The notes: generated by a model from the sequence alone, not told the origin. Counted from the stretch's first letter, positions 9,601-20,394 are shown. The stretch: DNA of 64,000 nucleotides from Mycobacterium marseillense (GCF_010731675.1 NZ_AP022584.1:1-64000), one strand, 5' to 3'. Translations and numbers: made by a program.

Positions 9601-10865
9601 ATGGCCGTGATGACGGGTACACCGGGGGCCGCGAAGTCGGGCCGCGCCTACGACGAGATCGACCTGTCCTCGCGGGCGTTCTGGTCGACGACGGCGGCGG
9701 ATCGGGAACGGTCGTTCGCGGTGCTGCGCGCCGAGCGCCCGGTCAGCTGGCATCCGCCGGTCGAAGACTCGCTGATGCCCGATCCCACCGATCCCGGCTT
9801 CTGGGCGGTCACGCGGCGCGCCGACATCGTCGCGGTCAGCCGCAACAACGACGCCTTCCTGTCCGGCCAGGGGGTGATGTTCGAGAGCATTCCGGTCGAG
9901 CTGCTCGAGGCGTCGCAGTCGTTCTTGGCGATGGATCCGCCCCGGCACACCAAGTTGCGCAAGCTCGCCCACGCGGCGCTGAGCCCCCGGCAGGTGCGCC
10001 GCATCGAAGACTCGATCAAGGCCAACGCCAAGACCATCGTCGACGAACTGCGGGCCGCCGGCAGCGGCGCGGATTTCGTCGACCACTGCGCCAAAGCACC
10101 CTCTCGGACATGATGGGAATTCCGGAATCCGAGCGCGAGCGCATGGCGCACGCCACCGACGCCCTGGTCTCGTGGGCCGACCCGGAATTCCTCAACGGAC
10201 GCCCGGCGATGGAAGTCCTGGTCGAAAACCAGCTGTATCTCCACCAGGTCGTCGGCGCCCTGGCCACCGAACGCCGCGAGCACCCGGGCGACGACCTGAT
10301 CAGCAGCCTGGTGACCGCCGAAGTCGACGGCGACCGCCTGGAAGACGCGGAGGTGGCGGCGTTCTTCGTGCTGCTCTCGGTGGCGGGAAACGACACCACC
10401 CGCCAGACCATCAGCCACACCCTGAAGGCGCTCACCGACTTTCCCGACGAAAAGGACTGGCTGCTCGACGATTTCGACAACCGGATCGGCACCTCCATCG
10501 AGGAGTTCATTCGGTGGGCGACCCCGGTCATGACCTTCCGCCGCACGGCGGCAACGGATATCGAGCTGGGCGGTCAGACCATTCTGGCGGGGGAGAAGGT
10601 GGTGATGTTCTACCCGTCCGGCAACTGGGACACCGACGCGTTCGACCGCCCCGAACGGCTGAACCTGGCGCGCGACCCTAACCCGCACGTCGGTTTCGGC
10701 GGTGGCGGGCTGCACTTCTGCCTCGGGGCGCACGTCGCCCGCGCGCAGCTGCGGGCCATCTTCCACGAGCTGTTTCGTCAGCTGCCTGGCATCCAGTCGG
10801 CCGAGCCGACGTATCTGGCGGGCAATTTCGTGCACGCCGTGCGCAGCATGCCGTGCACCTTCTAA
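9601..10865 (+). pseudogene. Cytochrome P450, one internal deletion
   Basis: Heme-thiolate monooxygenase with a substrate that cannot be read from sequence. ATG 9601 gives MAVMTGTPGAAKSGRAYDEI. Key motifs are the conserved FLAMDPPRHTKLRKLAH, the I-helix AGNDTTRQTISH, the K-helix ExxR in SIEEFIRWATPV, and the heme loop FGGGGLHFCLGAHVARAQL, all typical of mycobacterial CYP124/125/142-like enzymes. The frame breaks near 10093, where about 13 nt seem missing between DHCAK and TLSDMMGIPESERE; this is not a homopolymer slip. The stop at 10863-10865 overlaps that of the convergent sirtuin gene. Control by the divergent TetR is likely. Confidence 0.9.
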
Positions 10866-11703
10866 TGCGTTGCCAGCGGTGATAACTCGTCGGCGAGCAG
10901 CGCAAGCAGTTCGGAGCACCCGCCGTCGACCTTGACGGTGGCCGCGTCGTCACCACGGGTGCGCCCGCGGTTGATGATGGCGATCGGGATGCCCAGGGCG
11001 ACCGCGTGCCGCACGAACCGATAGCCGGAGAACACCGTGAGCGACGACCCGGCGACCAGCAGCGCGTCGGCCTGGTCGACCATGCTGTACGACTGCGCCA
11101 CAACGTCTTTCGCAACGCTGTCACCGAAATAGACGATGTCGGGTTTGAGCATGGGCGCAGCGCGCGCAGTCGAGGTAGCGGAACGACGCGGTGTCGGCGA
11201 CGACGGCGTCGGCATCGGGAGCCACCGCCAGCCCACCGATCGCCTCGGCGCGCTCGATGAATCCGGGGTTGAGCGCCTCCAGCTGTTCGGCCAGCGCGGC
11301 TCATGGTGTGGCCGCAGCTCAGGCAGATCACCCGCGCGTAGGTGCCGTGCAGGTCGATGACGTTGCGGCTGCCGGCCTTGGTGTGCAGCAGGTCGACGTT
11401 CTGGGTGATGACGCCGGTGACCACGGCCGCGTCCTCGAGCGCGGCCAGCGCGCGATGGCCCGCGTTGGGCAGGGTGTCGTCCATGTGCCGCCAACCGACG
11501 TGGTTGCGGGCCCAGTACCGTTGCCGAAACGCCGCATCACCGGTGAACTGTTGGATGGTCATGGGATTGCTGGGCGGTGAGTCGGGCCCGCGGTAATCGG
11601 GGATGCCCGAATCGGTGGAGATGCCCGCGCCCGTCAGCACCGCGATCCGGCGCCCGGCCAGCAGCGTGACCAGCTCCGGGGATTCTGCGCGGGCGACGGT
11701 CAC
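10862..11703 (-). pseudogene. Sir2-family NAD-dependent protein deacylase, frame-disrupted
   Basis: Removes acyl groups from lysines while consuming NAD and releasing nicotinamide. From ATG 11703 the motifs are GRRIAVLTGAGISTDSGIPD, YRGPDSPPSNPMTIQQF, GVITQNVDLLHTKAGSRNVI, the active-site DLHGTYARV and the first zinc pair CLSCGHT. After slips near 11300 and 11160 the C-terminus continues LKPDIVYFGDSVAKDVV, DALLVAGSSLTVFSGYRF and IAIINRGRTRGDD to the stop at 10862. Size is about 280 residues. It lies 16 bp after the isochorismatase-like gene on the same strand, next to nadE, which suggests a link to NAD turnover. The large Sir2 subclass resembles plant SRT2/SIRT4-type enzymes. Confidence 0.88.
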
Positions 11704-11719
11704 CTGCCCAGGGTACGGA

Positions 11720-12265
11720 TCACGCCGGGTCCAGGCAGTCCGCCGCGGTCGTGAGCTCGGCGGACATGTTTTGCTCCATCATCTTGCAGGCCGCCGCGCC
11801 CAGGTCGGGGTCGATGTGGGCGACCGCATCGGTGGGGATCACGACGGGGAAGTGCCGCACGTAGGCGTCCAGGGCGGTGTAGAGGATGCACTGCTCGGTG
11901 ACCTGCCCGGTGATGATCAACCGCTTGGTGTCCAGCCGGCCGAGCAGGTACGCCAGCGCCGTGGAATAGAAGGCGCTGTGGCGGACCTTCGTCATCAGCC
12001 GGCTGCGTTCCGCGGGGGCGATCGGCTTCACCAGATCGGGCCGCGCGCCGTCGAGCGCCGAGCGGACGATTCCGGAGAACTCGGCGGTGAAATCGCCGTA
12101 GTTGTCGTTGACGTAGATCAGGTCGACCTTGTCGGATGCGCGTGCCCGCCGGACCAAATCGGTCAAAGGCTCGATGATCTTCTCGACATTGGGTATTAGA
12201 TCTTCAGCGTCGGGATGTTGATAGGTATTCATCATGTCGACGACCAGGACCGCAGTGTCGCTCAT
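11720..12265 (-). CDS. Isochorismatase-family cysteine hydrolase (nicotinamidase-like)
   Basis: A 181-residue alpha/beta hydrolase of the isochorismatase/nicotinamidase superfamily. The catalytic triad is visible: Asp10 in VLVVDMMN, Lys93 in LMTKVRHSAF and Cys126 in VTEQCILYTALDAY. Members split C-N bonds in small amides such as nicotinamide or N-carbamoyl compounds, or hydrolyse isochorismate. Its place between a sirtuin gene (16 bp downstream, same strand) and nadE (divergent, 59 bp upstream) favours a nicotinamide-related substrate, but this is inference. The metal-binding residues of true PncA (DxHxxxH) are not obvious, as the matching stretch reads NDNYGDFTAEF. The frame is intact. Confidence 0.88.
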   Translation of the reverse strand: MSDTAVLVVDMMNTYQHPDAEDLIPNVEKIIEPLTDLVRRARASDKVDLIYVNDNYGDFTAEFSGIVRSALDGARPDLVKPIAPAERSRLMTKVRHSAFYSTALAYLLGRLDTKRLIITGQVTEQCILYTALDAYVRHFPVVIPTDAVAHIDPDLGAAACKMMEQNMSAELTTAADCLDPA

Positions 12266-12324
12266 GGCGTTGGGGATACCCGGCGGAGTGGAGTTGACAC
12301 CCCCGAGGCGACAATGGAAGGGCG

Positions 12325-14365
12325 ATGGACTTTTACAACGCTTACAGCCAGGGCTTTGCCCGCGTCGCCGCGTGCACGCACCACACGGTCATCGGTGACC
12401 CCGCGGCGAACGCCGAGTCGGTCCTGCGGATGGCCCGGGAGTGCCACGACGACGGCGTAGCGCTGGCCGTTTTCCCGGAACTGACGCTGTCCGGGTACTC
12501 CATCGAAGACATCGTCCTGCAAGACCTGCTGCTCGACGATGTCGAAAGGCCATCGCGGACATCGTCGCGTCCTCGGCCGAGTTGTTGCCGGTCTTGGTGG
12601 TCGGTGCGCCGGTTCGCCATCGGCACCGCATCTACAACGCCGCCGTGGTCATCCACCGCGGCGCGGTGCTCGGCGTGGCGCCCAAGTCGTACCTGCCCAC
12701 CTATCGGGAGTTCTACGAGCGCCGCCAGATGGCGCCCGGAGACGACGAGCGCGGCGCCGTCCGCGTCGCGGGGATCGAGGCGCCGTTCGGTCCCGACCTG
12801 CTGTTCGCCGCCTCCGACCTGCCCGGTTTCGTGCTGCACGTGGAGATCTGCGAGGACATGTTCGTGCCGATTCCGCCCAGCGCGGAGGCCGCGCTCGCGG
12901 GAGCGACGGTGCTGGCCAACCTGTCCGGTAGTCCGATCACCATCGGCCGCGCCGAGGACCGCTGCCTGCTGGCCCGGTCGGCCTCGTCGCGTTGTCTGGC
13001 CGCCTACGTGTATTCGGCTGCCGGCGAAGGCGAATCGACCACCGATCTGGCCTGGGACGGCCAGACCATGGTGTTCGAAAACGGAGTGCTGCTGGCCATG
13101 TCCGAGCGCTTCCCCAAGGGGGAGCGGCGCAGCGTCGCCGACGTCGACATCGAATTGCTCCGCTCGGAACGGCTCCGGATGGGCACCTTCGACGACAACC
13201 GGCGCCACCACCGGACGACGGCGGAGTCGTTCCGGCGCATCGAGTTCCGGCTGGACCCCCCGAGCGGCGACATCGGGCTGCTGCGGGAGATCGAGCGATT
13301 CCCCTTCGTGCCCGCCGACCCGCAACGGCTGGAACAGGATTGCTTCGAGGGCTACAACATCCAGGTCGCCGGTCTCGAACAACGGTTGCGCGCTCTGGAT
13401 TTCCCCAAGATCGTCATCGGGATTTCCGGTGGGCTGGACTCGACGCACGCTCTGATCGTCGCCGCCCGCGCGATGGACCGCGAACAACGCCCGCGCAGCG
13501 ACATTCTGGCGTTCACGCTGCCGGGCTTCGCGACGGGAGACCGCACCAAGCGCAACGCGATCGAGCTGTGCCGCACCCTGGGTGTGACGTTCTCCGAGAT
13601 CGACATCCGCGAGACCGCGGAGCTGATGCTCAAGGAGATGGATCACCCGTTCGGACGCGGCGAGAAGGTCTATGACGTCACCTTCGAGAATGTCCAGGCC
13701 GGCTTGCGCACCGACTACCTGTTCCGGCTGGCCAACCAGCGCGGCGGCATTGTGCTGGGCACCGGCGACTTGTCCGAACTGGGCCTGGGCTGGTCGACCT
13801 ACGGTGTCGGCGACCAGATGTCGCACTACAACGTCAACGGCGGCGTGCCCAAGACGCTGATTCAGCACCTGATCCGGTGGGTGATTTCCTCGCAACAGTT
13901 CGAGTCGGAGGTCAGCGAGGTGCTGCAGTCGGTGCTCGACACCGAGATCACGCCGGAGCTGGTTCCCAGCGGCGAAGAGGAAGAGCTGCAGAGCAGCGAG
14001 GCGAAAATCGGCCCGTTTGCGCTGCAGGACTTCTCACTGTTCCATGTGTTGCGGTTCGGATTCCGGCCGTCGAAGATCGCGTTTTGGCCTGGCATGCGTG
14101 GAGCGATCCCGAGGAGGGCAACTGGCCGCCGGGCTTTCCGGAAGACAAGCGACCGTCCTACTCGCTCAAGGAAATTCGGCACTGGCTGCAGGTGTTCGTG
14201 CAGCGGTTCTACTCGTTCAGCCAGTTCAAGCGTTCCGCATTGCCCAACGGGCCCAAAGTGTCGCACGGCGGCGCGCTGTCGCCGCGGGGGGACTGGCGCG
14301 CCCCGTCGGACATGTCCGCGCGCATCTGGCTCGACGAGATCGAACGCGAAGTCCCCGAAGACTAG
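12325..14365 (+). pseudogene. nadE: Glutamine-dependent NAD synthetase, two one-base deletions
   Basis: Last step of NAD synthesis: amidates nicotinic acid adenine dinucleotide with ammonia from glutamine. ATG 12325 gives MDFYNAYSQGFARVAACTHH. The N-terminal nitrilase-type glutaminase shows Glu in VFPELTLSGYS, Lys in APKSYLPTYREF and Cys in EICEDMFVP. The C-terminal synthetase has the PP-loop [29 protein letters not shown] and a C-terminal [20 protein letters not shown]. Length is about 680 residues when repaired. Frame slips are a lost A in 12545-12547 and a lost T in 14082-14085. Essential in M. tuberculosis, so these are probable sequence errors. It converges on rbsK with an 18-bp gap. Confidence 0.94.
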
Positions 14366-14383
14366 CGGGCGCGGTCCAAGCGG

Positions 14384-15262
14384 CTAGAACGCGTTCTGCA
14401 GCGCCTTGTCGATCGCCTCGGCGTCCGGTGCGCAGTCACCGGCGCCGGGGACCAGCGTCGCCAGCGCGCCCGCCGCGCAGGCTCGCCGCAGCGCGAGTCG
14501 CCGTTCATCCGGGGAGCCGGGATTGGGCGGCCAGTTCGCGGCCAGCACACCGGCGAACACGTCGCCGGCGCCGGTGGTGTCCACCGCGTCCACCGCGGGG
14601 GAGGGCACCGCGTACTCGCCGTCGGCGCCGACGTAGCGGGCGCCGCGCGAACCCAGGGTGACCACCAGGTGTGTTGGGCGCCAAGGCCATTCGTTGGCTT
14701 CCTCTTCGTTGGTGATCACCACGTCGGCGGCGGCCGCCAACTCGCCCAGCGAGTCGGGATCCCGGCCGGCCGGTGAGGCGTTCACGACGACGACCGCCCC
14801 GGCCGAACGAGCGTGTTGGGCCGCCGCGACCGCGGTGTCGACCGGAATTTCCAGCTGGGTCAACATCACATCGCAGTTGGCGACCACGCCGCGCGCCCGG
14901 TCATCGGTGAGCGTGAAGCTCCCGTTGGCGCCCGGCGCGACCACGATGGTGTTCTCGGCGTTGGCATCCACGACGACGATGGCGGTGCCGCTGGGCCCGG
15001 GGATCTCGACGGCCCCGTCGAGCCCGACGCCGTTGGCGCGCAGGTGGGCACGCAACTGTTCGGCGGCCGCGTCGTCGCCGACCGCACCGACGAACTGCAC
15101 GCGCGCTCCCGCGCGCGCGGCCGCCACCGCCTGATTGCCGCCCTTGCCGCCCGGAGCTTGGGTCAAAGACGACGCCAACACCGTTTCGCCCGGCCGCGGA
15201 AGGGCTCCGACACCCAGCGACAGATCGATGTTCACGCTGCCCACTACGCATACCCCTGCCAT
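14384..15262 (-). CDS. rbsK: Ribokinase / PfkB-family sugar kinase
   Basis: Phosphorylates ribose or a related sugar. The 292-residue protein from ATG 15262 begins MAGVCVVGSVNIDLSLGVGA. It has the first PfkB signature GGKGGNQAVAAARAGA, the nucleotide-site VVLAGD-like region and the second signature DTTGAGDVFAGVLAAN with the catalytic Asp. ATG 15262 is preferred over the in-frame ATG at 15310 because TAACGT (15276-15271 on this strand) is placed 8 nt upstream as the -10 of a leaderless transcript. The same gene (Rv2436) sits next to nadE in M. tuberculosis. No transporter accompanies it, so the sugar source is unclear; internal nucleoside salvage is plausible. Confidence 0.88.
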   Translation of the reverse strand: MAGVCVVGSVNIDLSLGVGALPRPGETVLASSLTQAPGGKGGNQAVAAARAGARVQFVGAVGDDAAAEQLRAHLRANGVGLDGAVEIPGPSGTAIVVVDANAENTIVVAPGANGSFTLTDDRARGVVANCDVMLTQLEIPVDTAVAAAQHARSAGAVVVVNASPAGRDPDSLGELAAAADVVITNEEEANEWPWRPTHLVVTLGSRGARYVGADGEYAVPSPAVDAVDTTGAGDVFAGVLAANWPPNPGSPDERRLALRRACAAGALATLVPGAGDCAPDAEAIDKALQNAF

Positions 15263-15270
15263 GGGGCCCG

Positions 15271-15276
15271 ACGTTA
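15271..15276 (-). promoter_or_regulatory. Candidate leaderless -10 element of rbsK
   Basis: On the minus strand TAACGT lies 8 nt before ATG 15262, with a weak TGTGCA at -35 (15300-15295, 18-nt spacer). This spacing puts the transcript start at the start codon and decides the gene start. Confidence 0.4.
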
Positions 15277-15416
15277 GTCGTGTCGGGACGGCGATGCACA
15301 CGTGGGTCACCAGCGGTTTTGACGCCCAATTGCGTCACGGCAAACGCTCAATATCTCGGTGTGCGCGCGCTAGTCTGCTGCGTTAGGAGCTGGATCCCGA
15401 GAAAAGGGGCAGGCAA

Positions 15417-17607
15417 TTGACCACGAGCGAGCTAACCGAGGCCGCCCCCCGCATCGACCCCGCGCCGTCCCTCCAACCCGCAACGCGTACGCGCCCGCTG
15501 CGCAGCCGTTTCCGGTTCGGCATCCAATCCAAAATCCTGATCACCATGCTCCTCTCGAGCATTTTGGGCGTCGCGGTGATCGGTCTCATCGGAGCCGTGT
15601 CCGGCCGCACAGCGTTGCGTGAAGTCGAATCCGAACGGTTGATCGAGATGCGCGAGTCCCAGAAGCGGGCGGTGCAGGCACTGTTTCGGGAGCTGACGAG
15701 TTCGCTGATCGTGCAGAGCGGCGGTTTCGGCATCAACGAAGCAACGGCTAACCTCGCCACCGCCTTCTCTCAACTGGGCAATGCGAACATCACCCCGGCC
15801 CAAGAACAGACTCTGGTCAATTACTACGAGAACGACATGATCAAACCGATCAAAAAGGCCACCGGTAATGAGATCGATCTCAAGGCGGTGCTGCCGAGTT
15901 CCAACGCGCAGAAATACCTTCAGGCGCACTACACCGCGGCACCCAGGCCGACCGCCGACTCGCCGCCCGCCGAGGACGCCGGCGACGGCAGCGCGTGGTC
16001 GGCCGCCAACGCCCGCTTCGACTTTTTCATGCGCGGTATCGTCACCCGCTTCGATTACCGGGATGCGCTCCTGCTGGACATGCAAGGCAACGTCGTCTAC
16101 AGCGTCATGAAGGGTCCAGACCTGGGGACCAACATTCTCACCGGCCCCTATCGCGGATCCAATCTGCGCGGTGCCTACCAAAAGCCGTGGCGTCCAACGA
16201 TGTCGACTTCGTCTGGATCACCGACTTTCAGCAGTATCAGCCCCAGCTCGACACCCCGACGGCCTGGGTGGTGTCGCCCGTCGGCATGAACGGCAAATTC
16301 GAAGGGGTGATGGCGCTGCCGGTGCCGATCGGGAAGATCAACACGATCATGACCGCCAACAAGCATTGGGAAGCCGCGGGGATGGGAGCCGCCACCGAGA
16401 CCTATCTGGCCGGCCCGGATGACCTGATGCGTTCCGATTCAAGGGTATTCATCGAAGACCCGAAGCAATACCGGCATGAGGCCATCGAGGCCGGCACCCC
16501 CGCCCGATGTCGTCGACACCGCGTTGCGCCTGGGGGGCACCACGCTGGTGCAGCCGGTGCCGACCGCGGGGGCTTCGCGCCGCCCAGCGCGGCGAGACCG
16601 GCGTCATCAGCGCCACCGACTACACGGGCAACCGGGAGTTGGAAGCCTATGCGCCGCTGAACATCCCCAACTCCGATCTGCACTGGTCGATCCTGGCCAC
16701 CCGCGACAACTCCGACGCCTTCGCGCGGCTGGGCCGATTCAGCAAGAACCTCGTCATCGCGGTCACGGCAATGATTTTCGCCATCTGCGTGGCCTCGATG
16801 TTCGTCGCTCAGGCCGCGGTACGCCCGGTCCGGCGCCTCGAGGAGGGCACCCGAAAGATCAGCTCCGGCGACTACGACATCAACATCCCGGTGCGCACGC
16901 GCGACGAAATCGGCGACCTCACGGCGGCTTTCAACGAGATGAGCCGAAACCTTGCGATCAAGGAGGAGTTGCTCGTCGAGCAGCGCCGCGAGAACGATCG
17001 CCTGATGCTGGCCTTGATGCCCGAGTCGGTGCTGCAGCGTTATCGCGAGGGCGAGGCGACCATCGCCCAGAAACATCAGGACGTCGCCATCATCTACGCC
17101 GACATCGTCGGCCTCGACGAAATCTTCACCGAGATGCCGGAAGCCGAATTGGTGGGCACCGTCGACGATCTTTTCCGGCAGTTCGATTCGGCCGCCGAAT
17201 CCCTCGGCGTCGAACGCATCCGCACGTTCCACAACGGTTATCTGGCCAGCTGCGGGGTCGTCACCCCCCGGCTGGACAGCATCCACCGCGCCGTGGACTT
17301 CGCCCTCGAAATCGGCCGCATCATCGAGCGGTTCAACAGCCAGAGCAGCCATCAGTTGGGCCTGCGCGTCGGCGTCAACACCGGCAACGTGGTCAGCGGA
17401 TTGGTGGGCCGCTCCGGCGTCGTCTACGACATGTGGGGAGGCGCGGTGAGTCTGGCCTACCAAATGCACAGTGGCTCACCGCAGGCCGGCATCTACGTCA
17501 GCTCGCAGGTCTATGAAGCGATGCGCGACGTTCGCCAGTTCACCGCGGCGGGCACGATTTCGGTCGGTGGGACCGATCAGGCGATCTACCGGTTGCTGGA
17601 CCGCTGA
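15417..17607 (+). pseudogene. Membrane sensor with HAMP and degenerate class III cyclase domain, frame-disrupted
   Basis: Homologue of M. tuberculosis Rv2435c. TTG 15417 follows GGGGCAGG. Order: cytoplasmic N-terminus, membrane segment near residues 40-62 (ILITMLLSSILGVAVIGLIG), a large extracellular sensor, a second membrane segment near 16750-16830, HAMP (VRPVRRLEEGTRKISSGDYD), then a nucleotide cyclase fold. The first metal Asp is present (ADIVGLDE, 17101). The second is Asn in HNGYL (17233), and the transition-state Asn and Arg are Ser and Gln in SLAYQM (17449-17463), so cyclase activity is doubtful. Frame slips are all in runs: lost A 16180-16183, extra C 16497-16501, extra G 16568-16572. 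The stop overlaps the start of the MscS gene by one base. Confidence 0.88.
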
Positions 17608-19013
17608 TGAACATCTTCGCCTCGTCATGGTTTTACTGGGCGGTTGGTATCGCGATCGGATTGCCGGTCGGGATGATCCTGCTCACCGAACTGCACGATG
17701 CGCTGCGGCGCCGGCAAAGTCCCCTGGCCAGGCAGGTCGCATTGCTGCGCAACTACCTGCTGCCGCTCGCCGCGCTGTTGTTGCTCCTGGTTCAGGCCTC
17801 GGGGATTCCGGCCGGCGACATTCCGGTGCGCATCCTCACCACCGTTTTCGGCCTGCTGGTGGTGGTGCTGCTGCTGTCCGGGCTCAACGCGACCGTATTC
17901 GAAAGCGCCCCCGAAAAGAGCTGGCGCAAAAGGCTTCCCACGATCTTCATCGACGTCGCCCGCATAGCACTGATCTGCGTCGGCCTGGCGGTCATGTCGT
18001 CGTACATCTGGGGTGTGCGGATCGGCGGGGTGTTCACCGCGCTGGGCGTCACATCGGTCGTCATCGGTCTGATGCTGCAGAACTCCGTCGGGCAGATCGT
18101 CTCTGGCCTGTTCATGCTGTTCGAGCAGCCCTTCCGGATCGATGACTGGCTGGACACCGGCACCGCCCGCGGACGCGTCGTCGAAGTGAACTGGCGCGCG
18201 GTGCACATCGACACCGGCAGCGGAATCCGGATCATGCCGAACGCCGCGCTCGCCACCACGTCATTCACCAACCTCAGCCGCCCGCCCGGACCGCACAAGG
18301 TGGCGATCACGACGACCTTCGCCACCGCCGACGCGCCCGACCTGGTGTGCGCGGTGTTGTCGCGGGTGGCCCGGGCGCTGCCGCAGCTCCAACCCGGCAG
18401 CGTGCCGCGCTCAGTGCCCGTGGGCGCCGGCCAGTACCGCACGACGATCGGGTTGGACTCACCCGCCGAGGCCGGCGCCGCGACGGCCACGTTCCTGCGC
18501 TGGGCGTGGTACGCGGCCCGGCGGGAGAATTTGCACCTCGATGACGCCGATGACGACTTCTCGACGGTGCAACGTGTGGAGCACGCGTTGCACACGGTGG
18601 TCGCGCCGGCGCTGCGGCTCAGCACCGAAGAACAGCGGGCATTGCGCTCTTCGGCGCGAATCGTCCGCTACGGCACCGATGAAATCGTGGAGGACGCCGG
18701 ACAGGTGCCCGCGGCGATGACGTTCGTGGTCGCCGGCCGGGTGCAACTCACCGCCACCGCCGACGACGGGACGGTCGTGCCGATCAGCACCCTGTCCGAG
18801 GGCGCATTCCTCGGGCTGACGGCGCTGACCCGCCAACCGAACCTGGCCAGCGCGTATGCGCTGGAAGAGGTCACCGCGTTGGAGATCGATCGGGAACACA
18901 TCGAGCATCTGGTGATGCGCGCACCGACGCTGCTGCAGAACTTCGGCAACATCCTCGAGGAGCGGCGCAGCAAGGTGCGGACCGCGCGGCGCGGGGAGCG
19001 TGTCGCGGGCTAG
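17607..19013 (+). CDS. MscS-family channel with C-terminal cyclic-nucleotide-binding domain
   Basis: Predicted inner-membrane channel of the bacterial cyclic-nucleotide-gated class, homologue of Rv2434c; 468 residues. Hydrophobic helices cover about residues 1-30, 45-70, 75-100 and 115-140. The pore and beta-domain region follows ([48 protein letters not shown]). Residues about 330-450 form a cNMP-binding fold ([33 protein letters not shown]). This class often lacks strong tension gating and may open or close with cAMP or cGMP. The ATG overlaps the stop of the cyclase-like gene (TGATG), so the two are co-translated and probably work as sensor and effector. The frame is intact. Confidence 0.9.
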   Translation: MNIFASSWFYWAVGIAIGLPVGMILLTELHDALRRRQSPLARQVALLRNYLLPLAALLLLLVQASGIPAGDIPVRILTTVFGLLVVVLLLSGLNATVFESAPEKSWRKRLPTIFIDVARIALICVGLAVMSSYIWGVRIGGVFTALGVTSVVIGLMLQNSVGQIVSGLFMLFEQPFRIDDWLDTGTARGRVVEVNWRAVHIDTGSGIRIMPNAALATTSFTNLSRPPGPHKVAITTTFATADAPDLVCAVLSRVARALPQLQPGSVPRSVPVGAGQYRTTIGLDSPAEAGAATATFLRWAWYAARRENLHLDDADDDFSTVQRVEHALHTVVAPALRLSTEEQRALRSSARIVRYGTDEIVEDAGQVPAAMTFVVAGRVQLTATADDGTVVPISTLSEGAFLGLTALTRQPNLASAYALEEVTALEIDREHIEHLVMRAPTLLQNFGNILEERRSKVRTARRGERVAG

Positions 19014-19069
19014 TGGCGATCGCGAGCGCGGCGGGGCCGGGCGAAGCGGGTCGCCACCATTCGGGCTAG
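19011..19069. repeat. Intergenic dyad repeat, copy 1
   Basis: Begins at the TAG stop of the MscS gene. TGGCGA (19014-19019) pairs with TCGCCA (19051-19056), enclosing GC-rich inner complementary blocks. A second copy at 26197-26254 shares about 80 percent of the bases. Both start with a stop codon and end in CTAG. Possible terminator or small dispersed mycobacterial repeat. Confidence 0.6.
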
Positions 19070-19101
19070 TGGGCCGCGTCACCCGGGCTTTTGCGGCCGG
19101 A

Positions 19102-19116
19102 TACCCTGGTTCAATG
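19102..19116 (+). promoter_or_regulatory. Candidate leaderless promoter of proA
   Basis: TACCCT (19102-19107) sits 6 nt before ATG 19114, and GTCACC (19078-19083) lies 18 nt further up. The spacing predicts a transcript that starts at the ATG and supports this start over upstream in-frame codons. Confidence 0.45.
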
Positions 19117-20394
19117 AGTCTGCAGGCACCATTCCGCAGCGGAGCGGCCCAGCGGGAGCCTGACTTGCGCCGGGAGGTGCACGACGCCGCCCGCCGCGCC
19201 CGCGTCGCGTCCCGTGTGCTGGCGTTGTTGCCGACCGTCGCCAAAGACCAGGCGCTGCGCTCGGCGGCCGATGCGATTACCGCACACGCCGAATTGATCC
19301 TGTCCGCCAACGCCGAAGACGTCGAGGCCGCCCGCGCCACGGGCACGCCAACCGCGATGCTCGACCGACTGGCCTTGGATACCAAGCGCGTTGAGGGCAT
19401 CGCCGCGGGCCTGCGTCAGGTCGCCGGGCTTCCCGATCCCGTCGGGGAGGTGTTGCGCGGCTACACGTTGCCGAACGGGCTGCAGCTGCGCCAGCAGCGG
19501 GTCCCGCTCGGCGTCGTGGGGATGATCTATGAGGGTCGGCCCAACGTGACCGTCGACGCGTTCGGTTTGGCGTTGAAGTCCGGCAACGCCGTGCTGTTGC
19601 GCGGCAGCTCCTCGGCGACCCGGTCCAACCAGGCGCTGGTGCAGGTGTTGCGGGCGTCGCTGGTCAGCGAGGACCTGCCCGCCGATGCGGTGCAACTGCT
19701 GTCGTCCGACGACCGCGCCACGGTGACGCATCTGATCCAGGCCCGCGGCCTGGTCGATGTGGTGATCCCGCGCGGCGGAGCGAGTCTGATCAACGCGGTG
19801 GTCCGCGACGCACAGGTGCCTACCATCGAAACCGGGGTTGGCAACTGCCACGTATACGTCCACGACGGCGCCGATTTGGATGTGGCGGAGCGGATCCTGC
19901 TGAATTCCAAGACGCGCCGGCCGAGCGTCTGCAACGCCGCCGAGACGCTGCTCGTCGACGCCACGATCGCCGAGGAGGCGCTGCCGCGGCTAGTGACCGC
20001 CCTGCAGGACGCCGGTGTGACCGTGCACGGCGGCTTCTCCAGGGACGCGCACGAGGACGACCTGCGGCGCGAGTACTTGTCGATGGACATCGCGGTGGCG
20101 GTGGTCGACGGTATCGACGCCGCGATCGCCCACATCAACGAGTACGGCACCGGTCACACCGAGGCCATCGTGACCACCAATATGGCTGCGGCGCAACGGT
20201 TTACCGATGCTGTCGACGCCGCGGCGGTGATGGTGAACGCGTCCACGGCGTTCACCGACGGGGAACAGTTCGGTTTCGGCGCCGAAATCGGTATCTCCAC
20301 CCAGAAATTGCATGCCCGCGGTCCCATGGGCCTGCCCGAATTGACTTCGACCAAATGGATTGCGTGGGGAGACGGACAGACCCGTCCGGCGTGA
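19114..20394 (+). CDS. proA: Gamma-glutamyl phosphate reductase
   Basis: Second enzyme of proline synthesis; reduces glutamyl 5-phosphate to the semialdehyde with NADPH. The 426 residues start [20 protein letters not shown] and match the family (about 415). Visible motifs: [55 protein letters not shown], the catalytic Cys273 in [15 protein letters not shown], and the C-terminal [20 protein letters not shown]. An upstream reading-frame extension exists but is ignored because a -10 element sits 6 nt before this ATG. It is separated from proB by 10 kb, as in M. tuberculosis, and followed by the MoxR/VWA pair after 37 bp. Confidence 0.96.
   Translation: MSLQAPFRSGAAQREPDLRREVHDAARRARVASRVLALLPTVAKDQALRSAADAITAHAELILSANAEDVEAARATGTPTAMLDRLALDTKRVEGIAAGLRQVAGLPDPVGEVLRGYTLPNGLQLRQQRVPLGVVGMIYEGRPNVTVDAFGLALKSGNAVLLRGSSSATRSNQALVQVLRASLVSEDLPADAVQLLSSDDRATVTHLIQARGLVDVVIPRGGASLINAVVRDAQVPTIETGVGNCHVYVHDGADLDVAERILLNSKTRRPSVCNAAETLLVDATIAEEALPRLVTALQDAGVTVHGGFSRDAHEDDLRREYLSMDIAVAVVDGIDAAIAHINEYGTGHTEAIVTTNMAAAQRFTDAVDAAAVMVNASTAFTDGEQFGFGAEIGISTQKLHARGPMGLPELTSTKWIAWGDGQTRPA

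Noticed and set aside
12294..12299. TTGACA as a -35 for nadE
   Set aside because: A perfect hexamer, but no -10 lies 16-19 nt downstream, so I did not call a promoter.
12342..13895. Minus-strand open frame of 517 codons opposite nadE
   Set aside because: NadE motifs are clear on the plus strand; the antisense frame is typical of high-GC genes.
1..16600. True pseudogenisation of the first twelve kilobases
   Set aside because: Breaks are in homopolymers and hit essential genes together; sequencing error is the simpler account.
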